From Victivallales bacterium (GTDB lineage Bacteria; Verrucomicrobiota; Lentisphaeria; Victivallales; SZUA-371), in contig JAFGXT010000021.1 in NCBI GenBank assembly GCA_016936495.1, forward strand, positions 1-33,916: a stretch of 33,916 bases of DNA. Direction: 5' to 3'. Numbering within the stretch: position 1 is the first letter of the stretch; each line of letters begins with the position of its first letter. Under the pieces are notes generated by a model. That model searched no databases and had not been told where the DNA came from. It worked only from the letters and a program-made list of their open reading frames with translations. Shown piece by piece: positions 23,881 to 33,199 of this stretch. A program made the position numbers and the translations under genes.

Positions 23881-24813
23881 ATGGTGGACGTGATGAACAG
23901 TATTCCGGGATATGTGGATCTTCAGGTGAATGGTTATAAGGGCGTGGATTTTTCATCGCCCGGTTTGAGTGCCGACGCCTTTGTTATGGCGGCCGAAGCC
24001 TTGTTTGACAGTGGTACTGTGATATTTCTGCCTACACTGGTTACATCGTCTTTGGACGTCTATCGCAGAAATCTGACGTTGATCCACGCGGCGGTGTCCG
24101 GGCACGGGCTTGAAGCGCATATTCCCGGAGTTCATCTGGAGGGGCCATTCATCTCCCGCCTGCCGGGCGCGGTTGGATGTCATCCGTTTGAATATGTGCT
24201 TGATCCGGATTGCGACGTGCTCGCTGAATTTATTGATTGTTCCGGCGGGATGTTGAAATTGTTGACGGTTGCCGCCGATTCTCCCGGGGCAGGGGAGTTC
24301 ATTGCATACGCCACTGAACGGAATATAGTTGTTTCTCTGGGACATCATCTGGCGAATTCCGCGCAGATACGGACGGCGGTTGACGCCGGAGCTAAGGCTC
24401 TTACTCATCTTGGCAACGGTCTGCCCAATGAATTGCCGCGTCATGATAACCCTATATGGAACGCTCTCGCCTGTCGTGAGCTTACGCCAATGCTGATCGG
24501 GGATGGACATCATTTGCCGGATAACTTTATCAGGTGTGTGGCGGCGATGAAAGGCGCGGAAAATCTAATCATTGTCAGCGATGCTTCTCCGGCAGCCGGG
24601 CTTGCGCCCGGCATGTATGAAATATGGGGCAATCGCGCTATATTGGAACCTGACGGCAGATTGCACAATCCGCAAAAACAGTGCCTGGTCGGTTCCGCGT
24701 CAAATATGTCCCAGTGCATGATGTATCTGCGCGGATTGGATATATTCGACGACGCGGAACTGGATATGATAGGTTATTATAATCCATTAAAACTCATCGG
24801 ACTCACAAAATAA
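23881..24813 (+). CDS. nagA: N-acetylglucosamine-6-phosphate deacetylase, short form
   Basis: This enzyme removes acetate from N-acetylglucosamine-6-phosphate, feeding nagB. At 310 residues it is shorter than the usual 370-390: it begins directly at PGYVDLQVNG and lacks most of the N-terminal beta-sandwich strands; the end (IGYYNPLKLIGLTK) is also short. The active site is kept: metal ligand Glu87 in HLEGPF, His155 in LGHH, His176 in THLGNG, substrate His pair in GDGHH, and catalytic Asp234 in IVSDAS. The start could be the ATG at 23881 or at 23893 (GGTGG just upstream). It is last in the ROK-nagB-nagA operon. Confidence 0.88.
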   Translation: MVDVMNSIPGYVDLQVNGYKGVDFSSPGLSADAFVMAAEALFDSGTVIFLPTLVTSSLDVYRRNLTLIHAAVSGHGLEAHIPGVHLEGPFISRLPGAVGCHPFEYVLDPDCDVLAEFIDCSGGMLKLLTVAADSPGAGEFIAYATERNIVVSLGHHLANSAQIRTAVDAGAKALTHLGNGLPNELPRHDNPIWNALACRELTPMLIGDGHHLPDNFIRCVAAMKGAENLIIVSDASPAAGLAPGMYEIWGNRAILEPDGRLHNPQKQCLVGSASNMSQCMMYLRGLDIFDDAELDMIGYYNPLKLIGLTK

Positions 24814-24819
24814 AAAAAG

Positions 24820-24840
24820 TACAAGCTCAGTTGTATTTTT
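24820..24840 (+). terminator. Weak terminator-like hairpin after nagA
   Basis: TACAA (24820-24824) and TTGTA (24831-24835) can pair around a six-base loop, followed by five T. It lies 6 bases after the nagA stop. The stem is short and AT-rich. Confidence 0.35.
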
Positions 24841-24897
24841 CAGATAGTAAGTTTATGCAATCTGTTTTGAAGTTGAAACATTCCGAATGATTCATCG

Positions 24898-24927
24898 ACG
24901 CACCTGGACGGAAAAGTCCGGGTGCGT
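24898..24927. terminator. Bidirectional terminator-like hairpin between nagA and sulfatase
   Basis: ACGCACCTGGAC (24898-24909) pairs with GTCCGGGTGCGT (24916-24927) with one T-G wobble around the loop GGAAAA. It sits between two convergent genes. No long T-run follows on either strand, so termination strength is uncertain. Confidence 0.65.
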
Positions 24928-24936
24928 TATCTATTA

Positions 24937-26433
24937 TTAAAAGTCGCGGGTGTATCCCGGCTCGTTCAGAACAAGGAAGTCGTGGTCTTGAATAATCAGA
25001 CCGGCGTCCGGATTCTTTAAAAAGCTATCATCGTAAGGCGGATATAACCGCCAGTCAAGACCATCTCCGGTTTCCGTGTACGCTTCTTTCGCTTCCACCG
25101 AATGCAAATATTCCAGCAGGATTTTTTTGATCTTGAGCTTCTCTTTCTCAACCAGACAAAGTCCGGCAAGATTACGGGTGTCGTTGGGATCAAGGCGGCG
25201 GTCAAACAGAAATTCCCGGTTGTCCCTAGCTGAATACACGTATTTAAAATCATTGCCAACCGCCATATAGATAGCGCTTTCTGCCTGAGAAAATTGGGAA
25301 AAGACATGTTCACGCGTTGAGGCTCCTGAAACAATACTTGTCAGATCGACTCCATCCATCTCTATCCCGTCGGTATCACATCCGGTTACGGCGGTAACGG
25401 TAGGCATAATATCGACCAGACTGACCGGATGGGTACATATTTCATCCGCAGGAAAGTAATGCGGATAACGGATTATCAGCGGTACTTTTGAGGAGGCGTC
25501 ATGCATGCCACGTTTGCCAAAACAATTAAAATCACCTAGATATTCGCCATGGTCGGACGCGAAGATCACCATGGTGTTTTCCAGCTCGCCTTTGACCTCC
25601 AGTGCCGCCAGTATCCTGCCTATCTGGAAATCTACAAATGAGATGGTAGCATAATAGTAGGCCTTCATATTGCGAAGCATTTGATTATCAATACCCTGAT
25701 CGCGATATTTATAACGATTCTGATGATGGTTCACCCAGGTCAATAAACTATCGCTGTCTTTCGGAGTTAGCGGCAACGGCATTAATGGAGAACGATAAAG
25801 TTTATGCCATGGTTTGGGCGGCGCAAATGGCGGGTGCGGATGGATAAAGCTGGAAAACAGCATCCACGGTTGATCCTTGTTGCTGCGGGTATTGATGAAA
25901 TCTATGCTGCGGTCGCTTACCCAGCGGCTTGGATGATGTTCGGCGTCATGCAGCGAAATTTGTGGAATGTAATACATTTCACCGCGGGTGCCGTGAGGTT
26001 CATCAAAATCAAGATCGTTTTCCTGAAGCCAGCGGCAATAGTCGTCGGTTGCCGGATCTGAACAACATTCTTCCTGAATCTGACGGCTGTCGAAACCGCG
26101 TAACGCTGCTTTGTCTGGTGTGAAATGACACTTGCCGATTGCGGCGGTAAAGTAATCGTTCCGCCCAAGTATGCCCGGCATGGAATGACCGTTGTCAGGC
26201 GGCATGTTATAGTTGTCGAAAACTCCGGTCTTCTGCGGGTAGAGACCGTAATGCATGCAACAGCGGGCGGGGATGCATACCGGTGACGGTGAATAGCAGG
26301 AAGTGAAAGCTGTGCCTTCATGAACCAGACGATCAAGATTAGGCGTTCGAATCGTTGTGTTTCCCAATGCATGAATGGTGTCGGCTCTCTGCATATCGGT
26401 GAAAATTAATAGAACGTTGGGTTTTTTTCTCAT
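24937..26433 (-). CDS. Family S1 sulfatase (formylglycine type)
   Basis: This is a 498-residue alkaline-phosphatase-fold sulfatase. Seen: metal-binding start PNVLLIFTDMQR, the sulfatase signature PVCIPARCCMHYGLYP with Cys53 in CxPxR (converted to formylglycine by a maturase not in this window), HPHPPF, and the second metal site FASDHGEYLGD. No signal peptide is visible, so it probably acts in the cytoplasm or the leader is atypical; many glycan sulfatases are exported. GGAG lies eight bases before the ATG at 26433. It is divergent from an AraC regulator, its likely activator. The substrate, likely a sulfated polysaccharide fragment, cannot be told. Confidence 0.93.
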   Translation of the reverse strand: MRKKPNVLLIFTDMQRADTIHALGNTTIRTPNLDRLVHEGTAFTSCYSPSPVCIPARCCMHYGLYPQKTGVFDNYNMPPDNGHSMPGILGRNDYFTAAIGKCHFTPDKAALRGFDSRQIQEECCSDPATDDYCRWLQENDLDFDEPHGTRGEMYYIPQISLHDAEHHPSRWVSDRSIDFINTRSNKDQPWMLFSSFIHPHPPFAPPKPWHKLYRSPLMPLPLTPKDSDSLLTWVNHHQNRYKYRDQGIDNQMLRNMKAYYYATISFVDFQIGRILAALEVKGELENTMVIFASDHGEYLGDFNCFGKRGMHDASSKVPLIIRYPHYFPADEICTHPVSLVDIMPTVTAVTGCDTDGIEMDGVDLTSIVSGASTREHVFSQFSQAESAIYMAVGNDFKYVYSARDNREFLFDRRLDPNDTRNLAGLCLVEKEKLKIKKILLEYLHSVEAKEAYTETGDGLDWRLYPPYDDSFLKNPDAGLIIQDHDFLVLNEPGYTRDF

Positions 26434-26475
26434 TTTTTTATCTCCATAAATATGATTTAAAGATTGTGTATTATA

Positions 26476-26504
26476 ATTATATATGTATAATTGTATTATG
26501 ACAA
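26476..26504 (-). promoter_or_regulatory. Promoter for the sulfatase gene
   Basis: On the minus strand TTGTCA (26504-26499), a 17-base spacer and consensus TATAAT (26481-26476) lie 43 bases before the start. A palindrome ACAATATTGT (26501-26510) overlaps the -35 box and may be part of a regulator site. Confidence 0.65.
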
Positions 26505-26539
26505 TATTGTTATAAGACTATATATAGGGGTATCGGACT

Positions 26540-27409
26540 ATGCAGGAGTTAAATTGGAGTAACATTGCACCGGAGATTCGCGGTGCCAACTATTTTGAAT
26601 CATCACAAGTTCATCTCGGACCGCGTTTTAATTATGCCTATCAATTGCTTTATGTGTTTCAAGGAACCGGAATTGGCATTGTTAATTCCAAAAAATTTCT
26701 GCTTGAACCTGGTACATTTTGTCTTTACGGTCCCGGAGATCGACATGAATTCCGCTGTTCCGGTTCAGAAATAATGGCACTTGGAACAGTCAATTTTTCC
26801 TGGCGGCTGGAGACTTCTGATAGATTGTCCTTTGGCAACCGCACACTTGCGGATCTGCCGCCTGATTATCAGAATCAGGCTGATCCGTTATACCGGATTG
26901 CCGGGCTGCCGGACATTCCATTCGTATTGACTATTCCCGACAGAATGCGTTGCAGTCTGGAAAAGTTTTTGCGTGAGACCGGTCTGGGCTATCGTAACTC
27001 CGACGACGCCTCCAGAATCCTTAAATATAAGGCCGCCTTGCTGGAAATCGTCCATATATTAGTTCTGGTCTGCCGTGAAACTTCCGGGTATAGGCAACAC
27101 CCCGTCATCATTGCTTCTCAAAAATATATTCGTCAGCACTACGCCGCCGACATTAGTCGCCGCGACGTAGCACAGTCTATAGGAATCAGTGAAAGTTATC
27201 TTACTGCCTTGTTGCGGCATGAACTGCAAACTAATTTTACAGACTTCCTCACCGCAATCCGGATGGAAGCGGCAATAGAACTGTTGCAATTCAGCCGGAT
27301 GAGTGTAAAAGAAATTGCAGCGCGAATCGGGTTCAATGACTATAGTTATTTTGTTACGCGTTTTCGTAACTGTTACGGCTTATCTCCAGGGGAGTTCCGG
27401 CGACGTTAA
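26540..27409 (+). CDS. AraC-family transcription regulator
   Basis: This is a 289-residue regulator. The N-terminal half is a cupin-like sensor: NYAYQLLYVFQGTGIGIV, FLLEPGTFCLYGPGDRHEF. Residues about 190-289 hold the two helix-turn-helix units: DISRRDVAQSIGISESYLTA and SVKEIAARIGFNDYSYFVTR, then FRNCYGLSPGEFRRR, the usual end of the family. AGGGG lies ten bases before the ATG at 26540. The gap of 106 bases to the divergent sulfatase is AT-rich with several dyads. It probably activates the sulfatase gene in response to a sugar from sulfated glycan breakdown. Confidence 0.92.
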   Translation: MQELNWSNIAPEIRGANYFESSQVHLGPRFNYAYQLLYVFQGTGIGIVNSKKFLLEPGTFCLYGPGDRHEFRCSGSEIMALGTVNFSWRLETSDRLSFGNRTLADLPPDYQNQADPLYRIAGLPDIPFVLTIPDRMRCSLEKFLRETGLGYRNSDDASRILKYKAALLEIVHILVLVCRETSGYRQHPVIIASQKYIRQHYAADISRRDVAQSIGISESYLTALLRHELQTNFTDFLTAIRMEAAIELLQFSRMSVKEIAARIGFNDYSYFVTRFRNCYGLSPGEFRRR

Positions 27410-27514
27410 GATTTATCATTTATATATTGGGTTTGGGTTTTTGTTTGGCGCATTCTGGCGAGTTTTTTTCTTGTTTTTCCATTTGCAATACATATTTCGT
27501 GTGAAAATAATTTT

Positions 27515-27676
27515 GCCGAACGACACATCAGACCTATCGTCATCGCGCGAAAACTCAATATCGGGTGTCAATTGGAACGTGGCATGAATACCCGCGAAGT
27601 TCTGATGTCAATTCTTCATACCGCTAAAACTCATTGGACGTTCAAAGTAAGAACGCCGAAAGTCTGTCTTGTTTGA
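27515..27676 (+). pseudogene. C-terminal remnant of an IS66-type transposase
   Basis: The frame gives AERHIRPIVIARKLNIGCQL and ERGMNTREVLMSILHTAKTH, which resembles the C-terminal end of IS66-family transposases, then drifts to a TGA at 27674. The same frame stays open upstream to about 27450 but no transposase-like sequence is seen there. This is the only content I can identify in the gene-free stretch 27410-27747; no inverted repeat end was found. It lies just left of the second glycoside hydrolase cassette. Confidence 0.6.
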
Positions 27677-27747
27677 TGCTCCAATGTAATAATGTGTTTG
27701 ACCCCGATCTTTACTCCTTGATAGTTTTATATATCGATATTAGCAGT

Positions 27748-30700
27748 TTATTTTTTCCTGATCGTTCCGTATAATGTGGGATCTTTACTACTGCCTATGC
27801 CATCGCCCCAATGAGAATAGCCTATTCTGCCTGTACCATCATTTTCGTTGATCAACAGAGAAAAACGAATAGAATCCATATCGGATATGACCATTGGATA
27901 AAGTTCTGATTGTTTCAAGCGTATGATATAGCGCATTCCTCCTGGAATTTCTTCTGTTTTACATAATATGGTCTGATCAGTGAGATAATCGCTCGGCATA
28001 GTGTAATCACTTGGAAGATCTCCTCCCAATGTTGGAGCACCAAGTTTCATAACCTTGATTTTATTTGTCTGATCTTTTCCAATGGCTAACTCAACTCTGT
28101 CCATTTTGTAACCTTTTCCAACTGCATCAAATCCAACCTGAACAGAATCGCCCAGCCAGAGGAATCTGGAGTTCTTAGCTGGTATGAAATTTGTATCTGA
28201 TGTTTCAATCACCAATTGAAATGTTCCGTTAACAATGGCGACCGCAAAACGAGAAGAGCAATCAAACTTCTTTCCATAACTATGTATTTTCCAGTCCTGT
28301 TCGTTCCATACTGCATTACTGGGAATAAAATTTCCTTTGTCATCAACTATGTCTTTGTCAGAAAAAACTCCAGAGGGTCCTTTCAGCTTAAGGGACGGTC
28401 TGTTTGTATGAAAAACATCTATCTTTTCTGATTCTTGCGGAATAGACTTTGTATTAGTGATATAATAAAAATCTCCTGGATTTAAAGTAAAACCATTAAT
28501 AGCTACAGTCTGACCTTCCCAGTTTTTTATTTTAGTGTTGTCAGTAAAATATTTTGACAGCTTTTCCGGACATTTTGTAGGTGTATCTTCGTTATGCCAT
28601 ACAACAAGAACAGTTTTTCCCCCATTGCTATAACTTACCCCGTTTATCTCGCCAAATTTGTACTGTCCGATGTAATCACATGATTGAGGGAAACTGGCCG
28701 CGAATTCATGAAGAACGAGCGCGCAATGACGCGGCATTAAATATGGAACAGAATCAAACAGCCCAATTGCTTGAGCAGAGTAATTTCCATATGTTGGATG
28801 ATGAAGCAGACCATCCCTGCGGATCCAGCCAACCGCATTAAAGGCCACGACGTCACTAACGCCGCAAGTTTTCATCCGTAAGAGATCAAGCAGCATACCT
28901 TTGGATATTTCGCGTTCAGTCGAAAGGGGATTCAATTGTGGAGGCTTATCACTAGAGGAAATTAGAACAGCATGCCATTCTCCAGAAGTGTATACAGGAG
29001 ATTTGTCTCCGTATTTTGATTCAACAGAACGAAAACTATCTGGGTATGAATCGCGTCCATGAAATGGCAGAACATCAAAATACTTTCTTGCTCCCAGTTT
29101 TAACATACGGTCATAAAATCCAAGATAACGCTGCCCGATTCCTCCAAACCAGATTTCTGCATTGGGATCTTCCGCTCTGATGGCCTGACTGGCATCCTTG
29201 AACATCTCCAGAAAATTTTCAGGAGTATCATTCCAAAACATGGAAAAACCAGGGAAATGCGGTTCATTCCATATCTCATAACGATGAATTCCAATTTTCT
29301 TATAATGCTTGGCTATTGTTCCCCAGAATTCACGGGTATATTCGTTTTTTTCCGGTTTGACAATTTTCCATTGATGCCCACCGCGCACCTGCGTGGTTGA
29401 GTCAGCCTGTGAAGAAGCCCATTTAGGAATACCCCAGATATTCAAAACAGATCTGTTTCTCAAGGGGCCAAGATTTTCGATGAAATCATCAAGGAAGAAA
29501 TTGAATTTGCCGCGTTCCGGTTCAAAGTCAGCCCATGTGCTGTCATGCATTCGAATAAAACTCCCCCCCATAAAACGTATAGCCTTTACCCCTCGTTCTG
29601 ACACCCCGTCTCTAAGTGCACGCGGGCTTGTGCTGAGAGAAAATCCCAACCATTTAGCTTGAAGAGTACCACGAGGAGCTGAAGATACCGCAATTTGCAG
29701 ATATTTTTGCTCCAAAGGAATAAGCTTCAACTCTCTTACTGTCCTTTCATTGAATGGTTCGATTACCGGAAATTCCTTTCCGCCAACCACTGCGTGAAAT
29801 TCAATAAGATAAAAGCCGGGTTCAGCAGGCTCAAAAGACCAACCTTGAGTTTGAAATTCTTTAATATCAATATGCTTTCTGAATAATTCTTTTTCTTTTG
29901 AGTCACGAACTATTCCGATAACAGATTCAACCTCAGGAGCACAAATTCCTTTAAAAGGCTTTACTTTCACTTCTTCTCCCAAGTGATACCATCCTCCATA
30001 CCTATTAGCCCTGGGATAGAAATATCCATGCTGTCTTCCCACACAAAGAGAACTGTACCATAGAGCACCATGAGCTTTTGTGCTTTCAGAGCTGTTTCCT
30101 AGAAATACCCTGAAAAATGTCGCTTCCTTTGGAATATTATTTTCTGCTATATAATCATTTATATCGATCCAACCCGTGTCCGAAATTGAAACCGGCAACT
30201 TAACATCTACTGTATGAAGCAGTTCTTTAGTTTTGTCCAGAAAACATATTTTCACCACAGGTTTTGCCCCTGCAAAATCGCTGGACTTTCTTATTTTTAA
30301 TTTTACTTGAATTGCTTTGCCGGGTTTTAGCATTATTGGGATACACATCCAGCCAGTCGTGCCTTTGCTTGTCGCGTTAACTTCCAGTGCTCCTGCCATT
30401 TTTTTTGATATGCGATCCTTTGGGTTGATTGAACCTTCATTGAACGCACACCGATCCCAGCCAGACGGGTCTGTGAAAATCCGCGAACCTCCTTTCCATT
30501 TCGGATAGCCAAATCCCTCTCTTAACATATAACTGATAGGATATGAAGCTATTTCAACTTTACTGTCTGCTGATAGCGTCGGTGTCCATTCCGCACTGTT
30601 GGATTTTACGTTAATGTCCATCTTGGTTACCGTCAAATTCCTGACTCGAAAAGTTCCGGTCTGATGCCAGCCAAATAAGTTTAAATATACACGTTTGGTT

Positions 30701-31080
30701 GTTTCGTTTGTTTTAAATGTTCCTGAACAATCGACAAACTCGCTTGTTGGTTTGGTATAATAAAATACGTTGATACGCTTTTGGGGCAGAAATGTTTTTG
30801 ACCATGCCACACATTGTACCGTGATATCGCCGGATATTTCGGCTGAGACACGGTAGCTGCTGTTGGGAGCAACGTCAAGAGTATATTTAATACCCGATTT
30901 GGGAGGGATCACCTGACAAAGCATCATATCTTCTTTCTGGGTTAATATAGCATTTTCATCGTTCGTCCACATAGATGGGGTGATTTCTAGTGCGTCTCCT
31001 TTCAAACAGATCAATAATATCGCAATTATACAATAGAGACATGACGGGAAAGAATATACTATTTTATCTTGAATTCTCAT
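27748..31080 (-). CDS. Large secreted clan GH-A glycoside hydrolase with multiple beta domains
   Basis: This is an 1110-residue exported enzyme. The signal region is about 9-31. Residues about 32-155 and 185-350 look like beta-sandwich binding modules, 355-450 like an Ig-type module. Residues about 460-800 resemble a TIM barrel of retaining clan A: WGIPKWAS, acid/base Glu606 in RYEIWNEPHFPGF, and candidate nucleophile Glu701 in YTSGEWHAV. Residues about 920-1110 form a CBM9-like domain ending IGYSHWGDGIGSSKDPTLYG, akin to the end of the enzyme at 8407-10494. AAGGA lies six bases before the ATG. It is the last gene of a regulator-pseudopilin-hydrolase unit. The DNA is AT-rich compared with central genes. 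Substrate unknown. Confidence 0.87.
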   Translation of the reverse strand: MRIQDKIVYSFPSCLYCIIAILLICLKGDALEITPSMWTNDENAILTQKEDMMLCQVIPPKSGIKYTLDVAPNSSYRVSAEISGDITVQCVAWSKTFLPQKRINVFYYTKPTSEFVDCSGTFKTNETTKRVYLNLFGWHQTGTFRVRNLTVTKMDINVKSNSAEWTPTLSADSKVEIASYPISYMLREGFGYPKWKGGSRIFTDPSGWDRCAFNEGSINPKDRISKKMAGALEVNATSKGTTGWMCIPIMLKPGKAIQVKLKIRKSSDFAGAKPVVKICFLDKTKELLHTVDVKLPVSISDTGWIDINDYIAENNIPKEATFFRVFLGNSSESTKAHGALWYSSLCVGRQHGYFYPRANRYGGWYHLGEEVKVKPFKGICAPEVESVIGIVRDSKEKELFRKHIDIKEFQTQGWSFEPAEPGFYLIEFHAVVGGKEFPVIEPFNERTVRELKLIPLEQKYLQIAVSSAPRGTLQAKWLGFSLSTSPRALRDGVSERGVKAIRFMGGSFIRMHDSTWADFEPERGKFNFFLDDFIENLGPLRNRSVLNIWGIPKWASSQADSTTQVRGGHQWKIVKPEKNEYTREFWGTIAKHYKKIGIHRYEIWNEPHFPGFSMFWNDTPENFLEMFKDASQAIRAEDPNAEIWFGGIGQRYLGFYDRMLKLGARKYFDVLPFHGRDSYPDSFRSVESKYGDKSPVYTSGEWHAVLISSSDKPPQLNPLSTEREISKGMLLDLLRMKTCGVSDVVAFNAVGWIRRDGLLHHPTYGNYSAQAIGLFDSVPYLMPRHCALVLHEFAASFPQSCDYIGQYKFGEINGVSYSNGGKTVLVVWHNEDTPTKCPEKLSKYFTDNTKIKNWEGQTVAINGFTLNPGDFYYITNTKSIPQESEKIDVFHTNRPSLKLKGPSGVFSDKDIVDDKGNFIPSNAVWNEQDWKIHSYGKKFDCSSRFAVAIVNGTFQLVIETSDTNFIPAKNSRFLWLGDSVQVGFDAVGKGYKMDRVELAIGKDQTNKIKVMKLGAPTLGGDLPSDYTMPSDYLTDQTILCKTEEIPGGMRYIIRLKQSELYPMVISDMDSIRFSLLINENDGTGRIGYSHWGDGIGSSKDPTLYGTIRKK

Positions 31081-31169
31081 TGTTTTTCCTTTTATGTTTT
31101 ATTTAATTTTTGTGCTTGTTATTAATAATCACCTTATCAACCCCAAATTGCGTCCGGAACACATATTTC

Positions 31170-32003
31170 TTATATTGCATCATTCCAGGATGCGGCGGCG
31201 TCGTTTATATACAAATTTATAAATTCCATGTCGCCTTCACGTAATTCGTTATTATTTTGGGATTCCACATGCCCGTCAGCATAGCCCATATTGCACTTTT
31301 TACTATGACGAAGTACTGCCCCATAAGGCGAAGCCGCAGAACGTACTTCTCTCAGCATAATCCAACATCCTCCTCCATAAGATGGACAACGACTGTCGCC
31401 CGTAATGATGATTTTAGACGTTTTTTTCATTTTTATTGTAAAATAACCGACAAATCCGTTTGTACTGGTATTGGAAAAATAAAAATTGCCAAGCGAATTA
31501 TTTGAAGAAGGATCTCTTCCAATTGAATCGGAAAGGTTGTATCTCCATGTTCCATAGACGCCACGCATCAGTTGCTTGTGGGGGTCTCCAGAATTAACTT
31601 CCAACATATCGGAAGGACAATGCAAGACGGCTTCATCATGTAAATACTTCGAGTTATCGCTTGGGCTGTTTAATGAACTGGCCAGCAACACCGCACCATA
31701 ACTTTTTATATAACCATTAACAGGAACGCCGCTGATCATCCATTCGTTATAATCACTGGCATACTGAGATTGAGCCAGCATAATTTGTTTTTGGTTATTG
31801 CTACACATTGAACTTCTGGCTTTATCACGCGCTTGGTTTAAAGCTGGAAGTAACATAGATGCTAAAATTGCAATAATTGAAATTACAACAAGCAGCTCGA
31901 TAAGTGTGAACGTGTTGTAGTTATTTAGTCTTAGAAAGTCGCTTACCCCGAAAAAATCTGAGATTTTTACGATCTTATTGGTTTGATGTTTGTGTTTTTT
32001 CAT
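31170..32003 (-). CDS. Type II secretion/type IV pilin-like pseudopilin (DUF1559-like)
   Basis: This is a 277-residue protein with a 31-residue leader, the prepilin helix [20 protein letters not shown] and [13 protein letters not shown]. The globular part has [20 protein letters not shown] and the late [17 protein letters not shown], the H-x9-DG-type motif with intact DG. The residue before the cleavage site is Thr rather than Gly. GGAGG lies nine bases before the ATG at 32003. It follows the regulator by 42 bases and precedes the hydrolase by 89, the same order as in the cassette at 6381-11080. It probably works with a type II secretion machine encoded elsewhere. Confidence 0.87.
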   Translation of the reverse strand: MKKHKHQTNKIVKISDFFGVSDFLRLNNYNTFTLIELLVVISIIAILASMLLPALNQARDKARSSMCSNNQKQIMLAQSQYASDYNEWMISGVPVNGYIKSYGAVLLASSLNSPSDNSKYLHDEAVLHCPSDMLEVNSGDPHKQLMRGVYGTWRYNLSDSIGRDPSSNNSLGNFYFSNTSTNGFVGYFTIKMKKTSKIIITGDSRCPSYGGGCWIMLREVRSAASPYGAVLRHSKKCNMGYADGHVESQNNNELREGDMEFINLYINDAAASWNDAI

Positions 32004-32045
32004 TTTGGGGAACCTCCATTAATTTTTTTCGATTTTTTTTATTAT

Positions 32046-33125
32046 TCACATTATATTGGATATGTTTTTTACACTTTGTCGATTAATCAGCATCGGCACA
32101 ATTTCCTCCTCTATAGATTTTGTACGATCGTCAATATATTCATTAATACAGTTTACCAGTTTTATACCAAGCGCCTCTGCAGGAAATTTAACTGTAGTCA
32201 ATGGTGGACAGGTAAACTGAGAATAATACTGGTCATCAAAACCAATTACACTAATCTGATCCGGAATAATTAGCCCTAAAGAGTATATTTCCGAATACAT
32301 ATACATTGACATTTTGTCAGAAAGACAAGCAATTGCTGTAACGCCTTTATCTTTGGAAAAAAAATAATCGGCGGCTTTTTTATATTCAATTTCATTTTCC
32401 GCACGTTTTGATGGAATCAGGAAAACATCCAAATTCCCTCCTCCTTTTTCCAAAGTATTTTTCAATCCCTGATAACGAGTGTTGAAATCATATCCATAAG
32501 CGACATGTCTTTGTTTAAATAAAAGACATCCAACGTTATAATGTCCATTTTCCAATAAGTATTTTGCCATCAGGCATCCACCGGCATAATTATCAGGAGC
32601 TATATAATTATAATCAAAACTTTTTTTATTAATAACAATCAGTTTCTGTGCTCTACTTTCAAGAACTTTAAGACTTTCCGCATCTTCAAAAGCAAATGCA
32701 ATAATAACGGCATTATCCCACGGTAGTGAGAGATCGCCAGTTATTTTATTTAAAAAAAGAATATTTGATTTCACTCTGGAATCAGCATAGTCCATGAAAG
32801 TAGTAAATATGGATAGGATCAAAGGATTAACTTGTTGACATACCGGCATTACAAAAAAGACTTGCAAAACAGATGAACTTATGCGTTTTTCTATAATTTC
32901 TACTGCTGACTCTGAAACATATGCTCCACTGCGTGGACGTCGTTCAATGATTCCTGCTTGTTCGAAATCCTTTAACACAATTCGTGCTGTATTGCGACTG
33001 ACATTAAAATATTCAGAGAGTTTGCGTTCTCCTGGTAATTTAGTTCCAGCCCGATAAATTCCTCCGGTAATCTCACGAGACAATTTTCTGCTCATGCTGC
33101 TCGGCTTGTCTGTAATTGGATTCAT
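32046..33125 (-). CDS. GntR-type winged helix fused to LacI-type sensor
   Basis: This is a 359-residue regulator from the ATG at 33125. Residues 10-72 form the winged helix (GTKLPGERKLSEYFNVSRNT and the wing RPRSGAYVS). Residues about 85-350 form the LacI-type sensor: KLIVINKKSFDYNYIAPDNY, GGCLMAKYLLENGHYNVG, TAIACLSDKMS, ISVIGFDDQYYSQFTCPPLT. An ATG at 33206 is in frame but lies above the promoter; one at 33155 is possible. AGGAAG lies 12 bases before 33125. It opens the second regulator-pseudopilin-hydrolase unit and likely controls all three genes. Confidence 0.9.
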   Translation of the reverse strand: MNPITDKPSSMSRKLSREITGGIYRAGTKLPGERKLSEYFNVSRNTARIVLKDFEQAGIIERRPRSGAYVSESAVEIIEKRISSSVLQVFFVMPVCQQVNPLILSIFTTFMDYADSRVKSNILFLNKITGDLSLPWDNAVIIAFAFEDAESLKVLESRAQKLIVINKKSFDYNYIAPDNYAGGCLMAKYLLENGHYNVGCLLFKQRHVAYGYDFNTRYQGLKNTLEKGGGNLDVFLIPSKRAENEIEYKKAADYFFSKDKGVTAIACLSDKMSMYMYSEIYSLGLIIPDQISVIGFDDQYYSQFTCPPLTTVKFPAEALGIKLVNCINEYIDDRTKSIEEEIVPMLINRQSVKNISNIM

Positions 33126-33156
33126 TGTAAGCTTGTTCTTCCTATAAATAAACATT

Positions 33157-33199
33157 AAACTGATACCTTTATTATACCAGTTTATAAAAATATAGTCAA
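33157..33199 (-). promoter_or_regulatory. Promoter and dyad operator of the second cassette
   Basis: On the minus strand TTGACT (33199-33194), a 17-base spacer and consensus TATAAT (33176-33171) form a strong promoter. AAACTGATA (33157-33165) and TACCAGTTT (33175-33183) are inverted arms with one mismatch, covering the -10 box and transcript start. Autoregulation by the gene at 32046 is inferred. Confidence 0.78.

Noticed and set aside
27688-27710. TTTGACCCCGAT-like motif also seen near 19434 and, less well, near 508
   Set aside because: Only a few bases agree between places and no paired ends were found; not enough for a repeat family.
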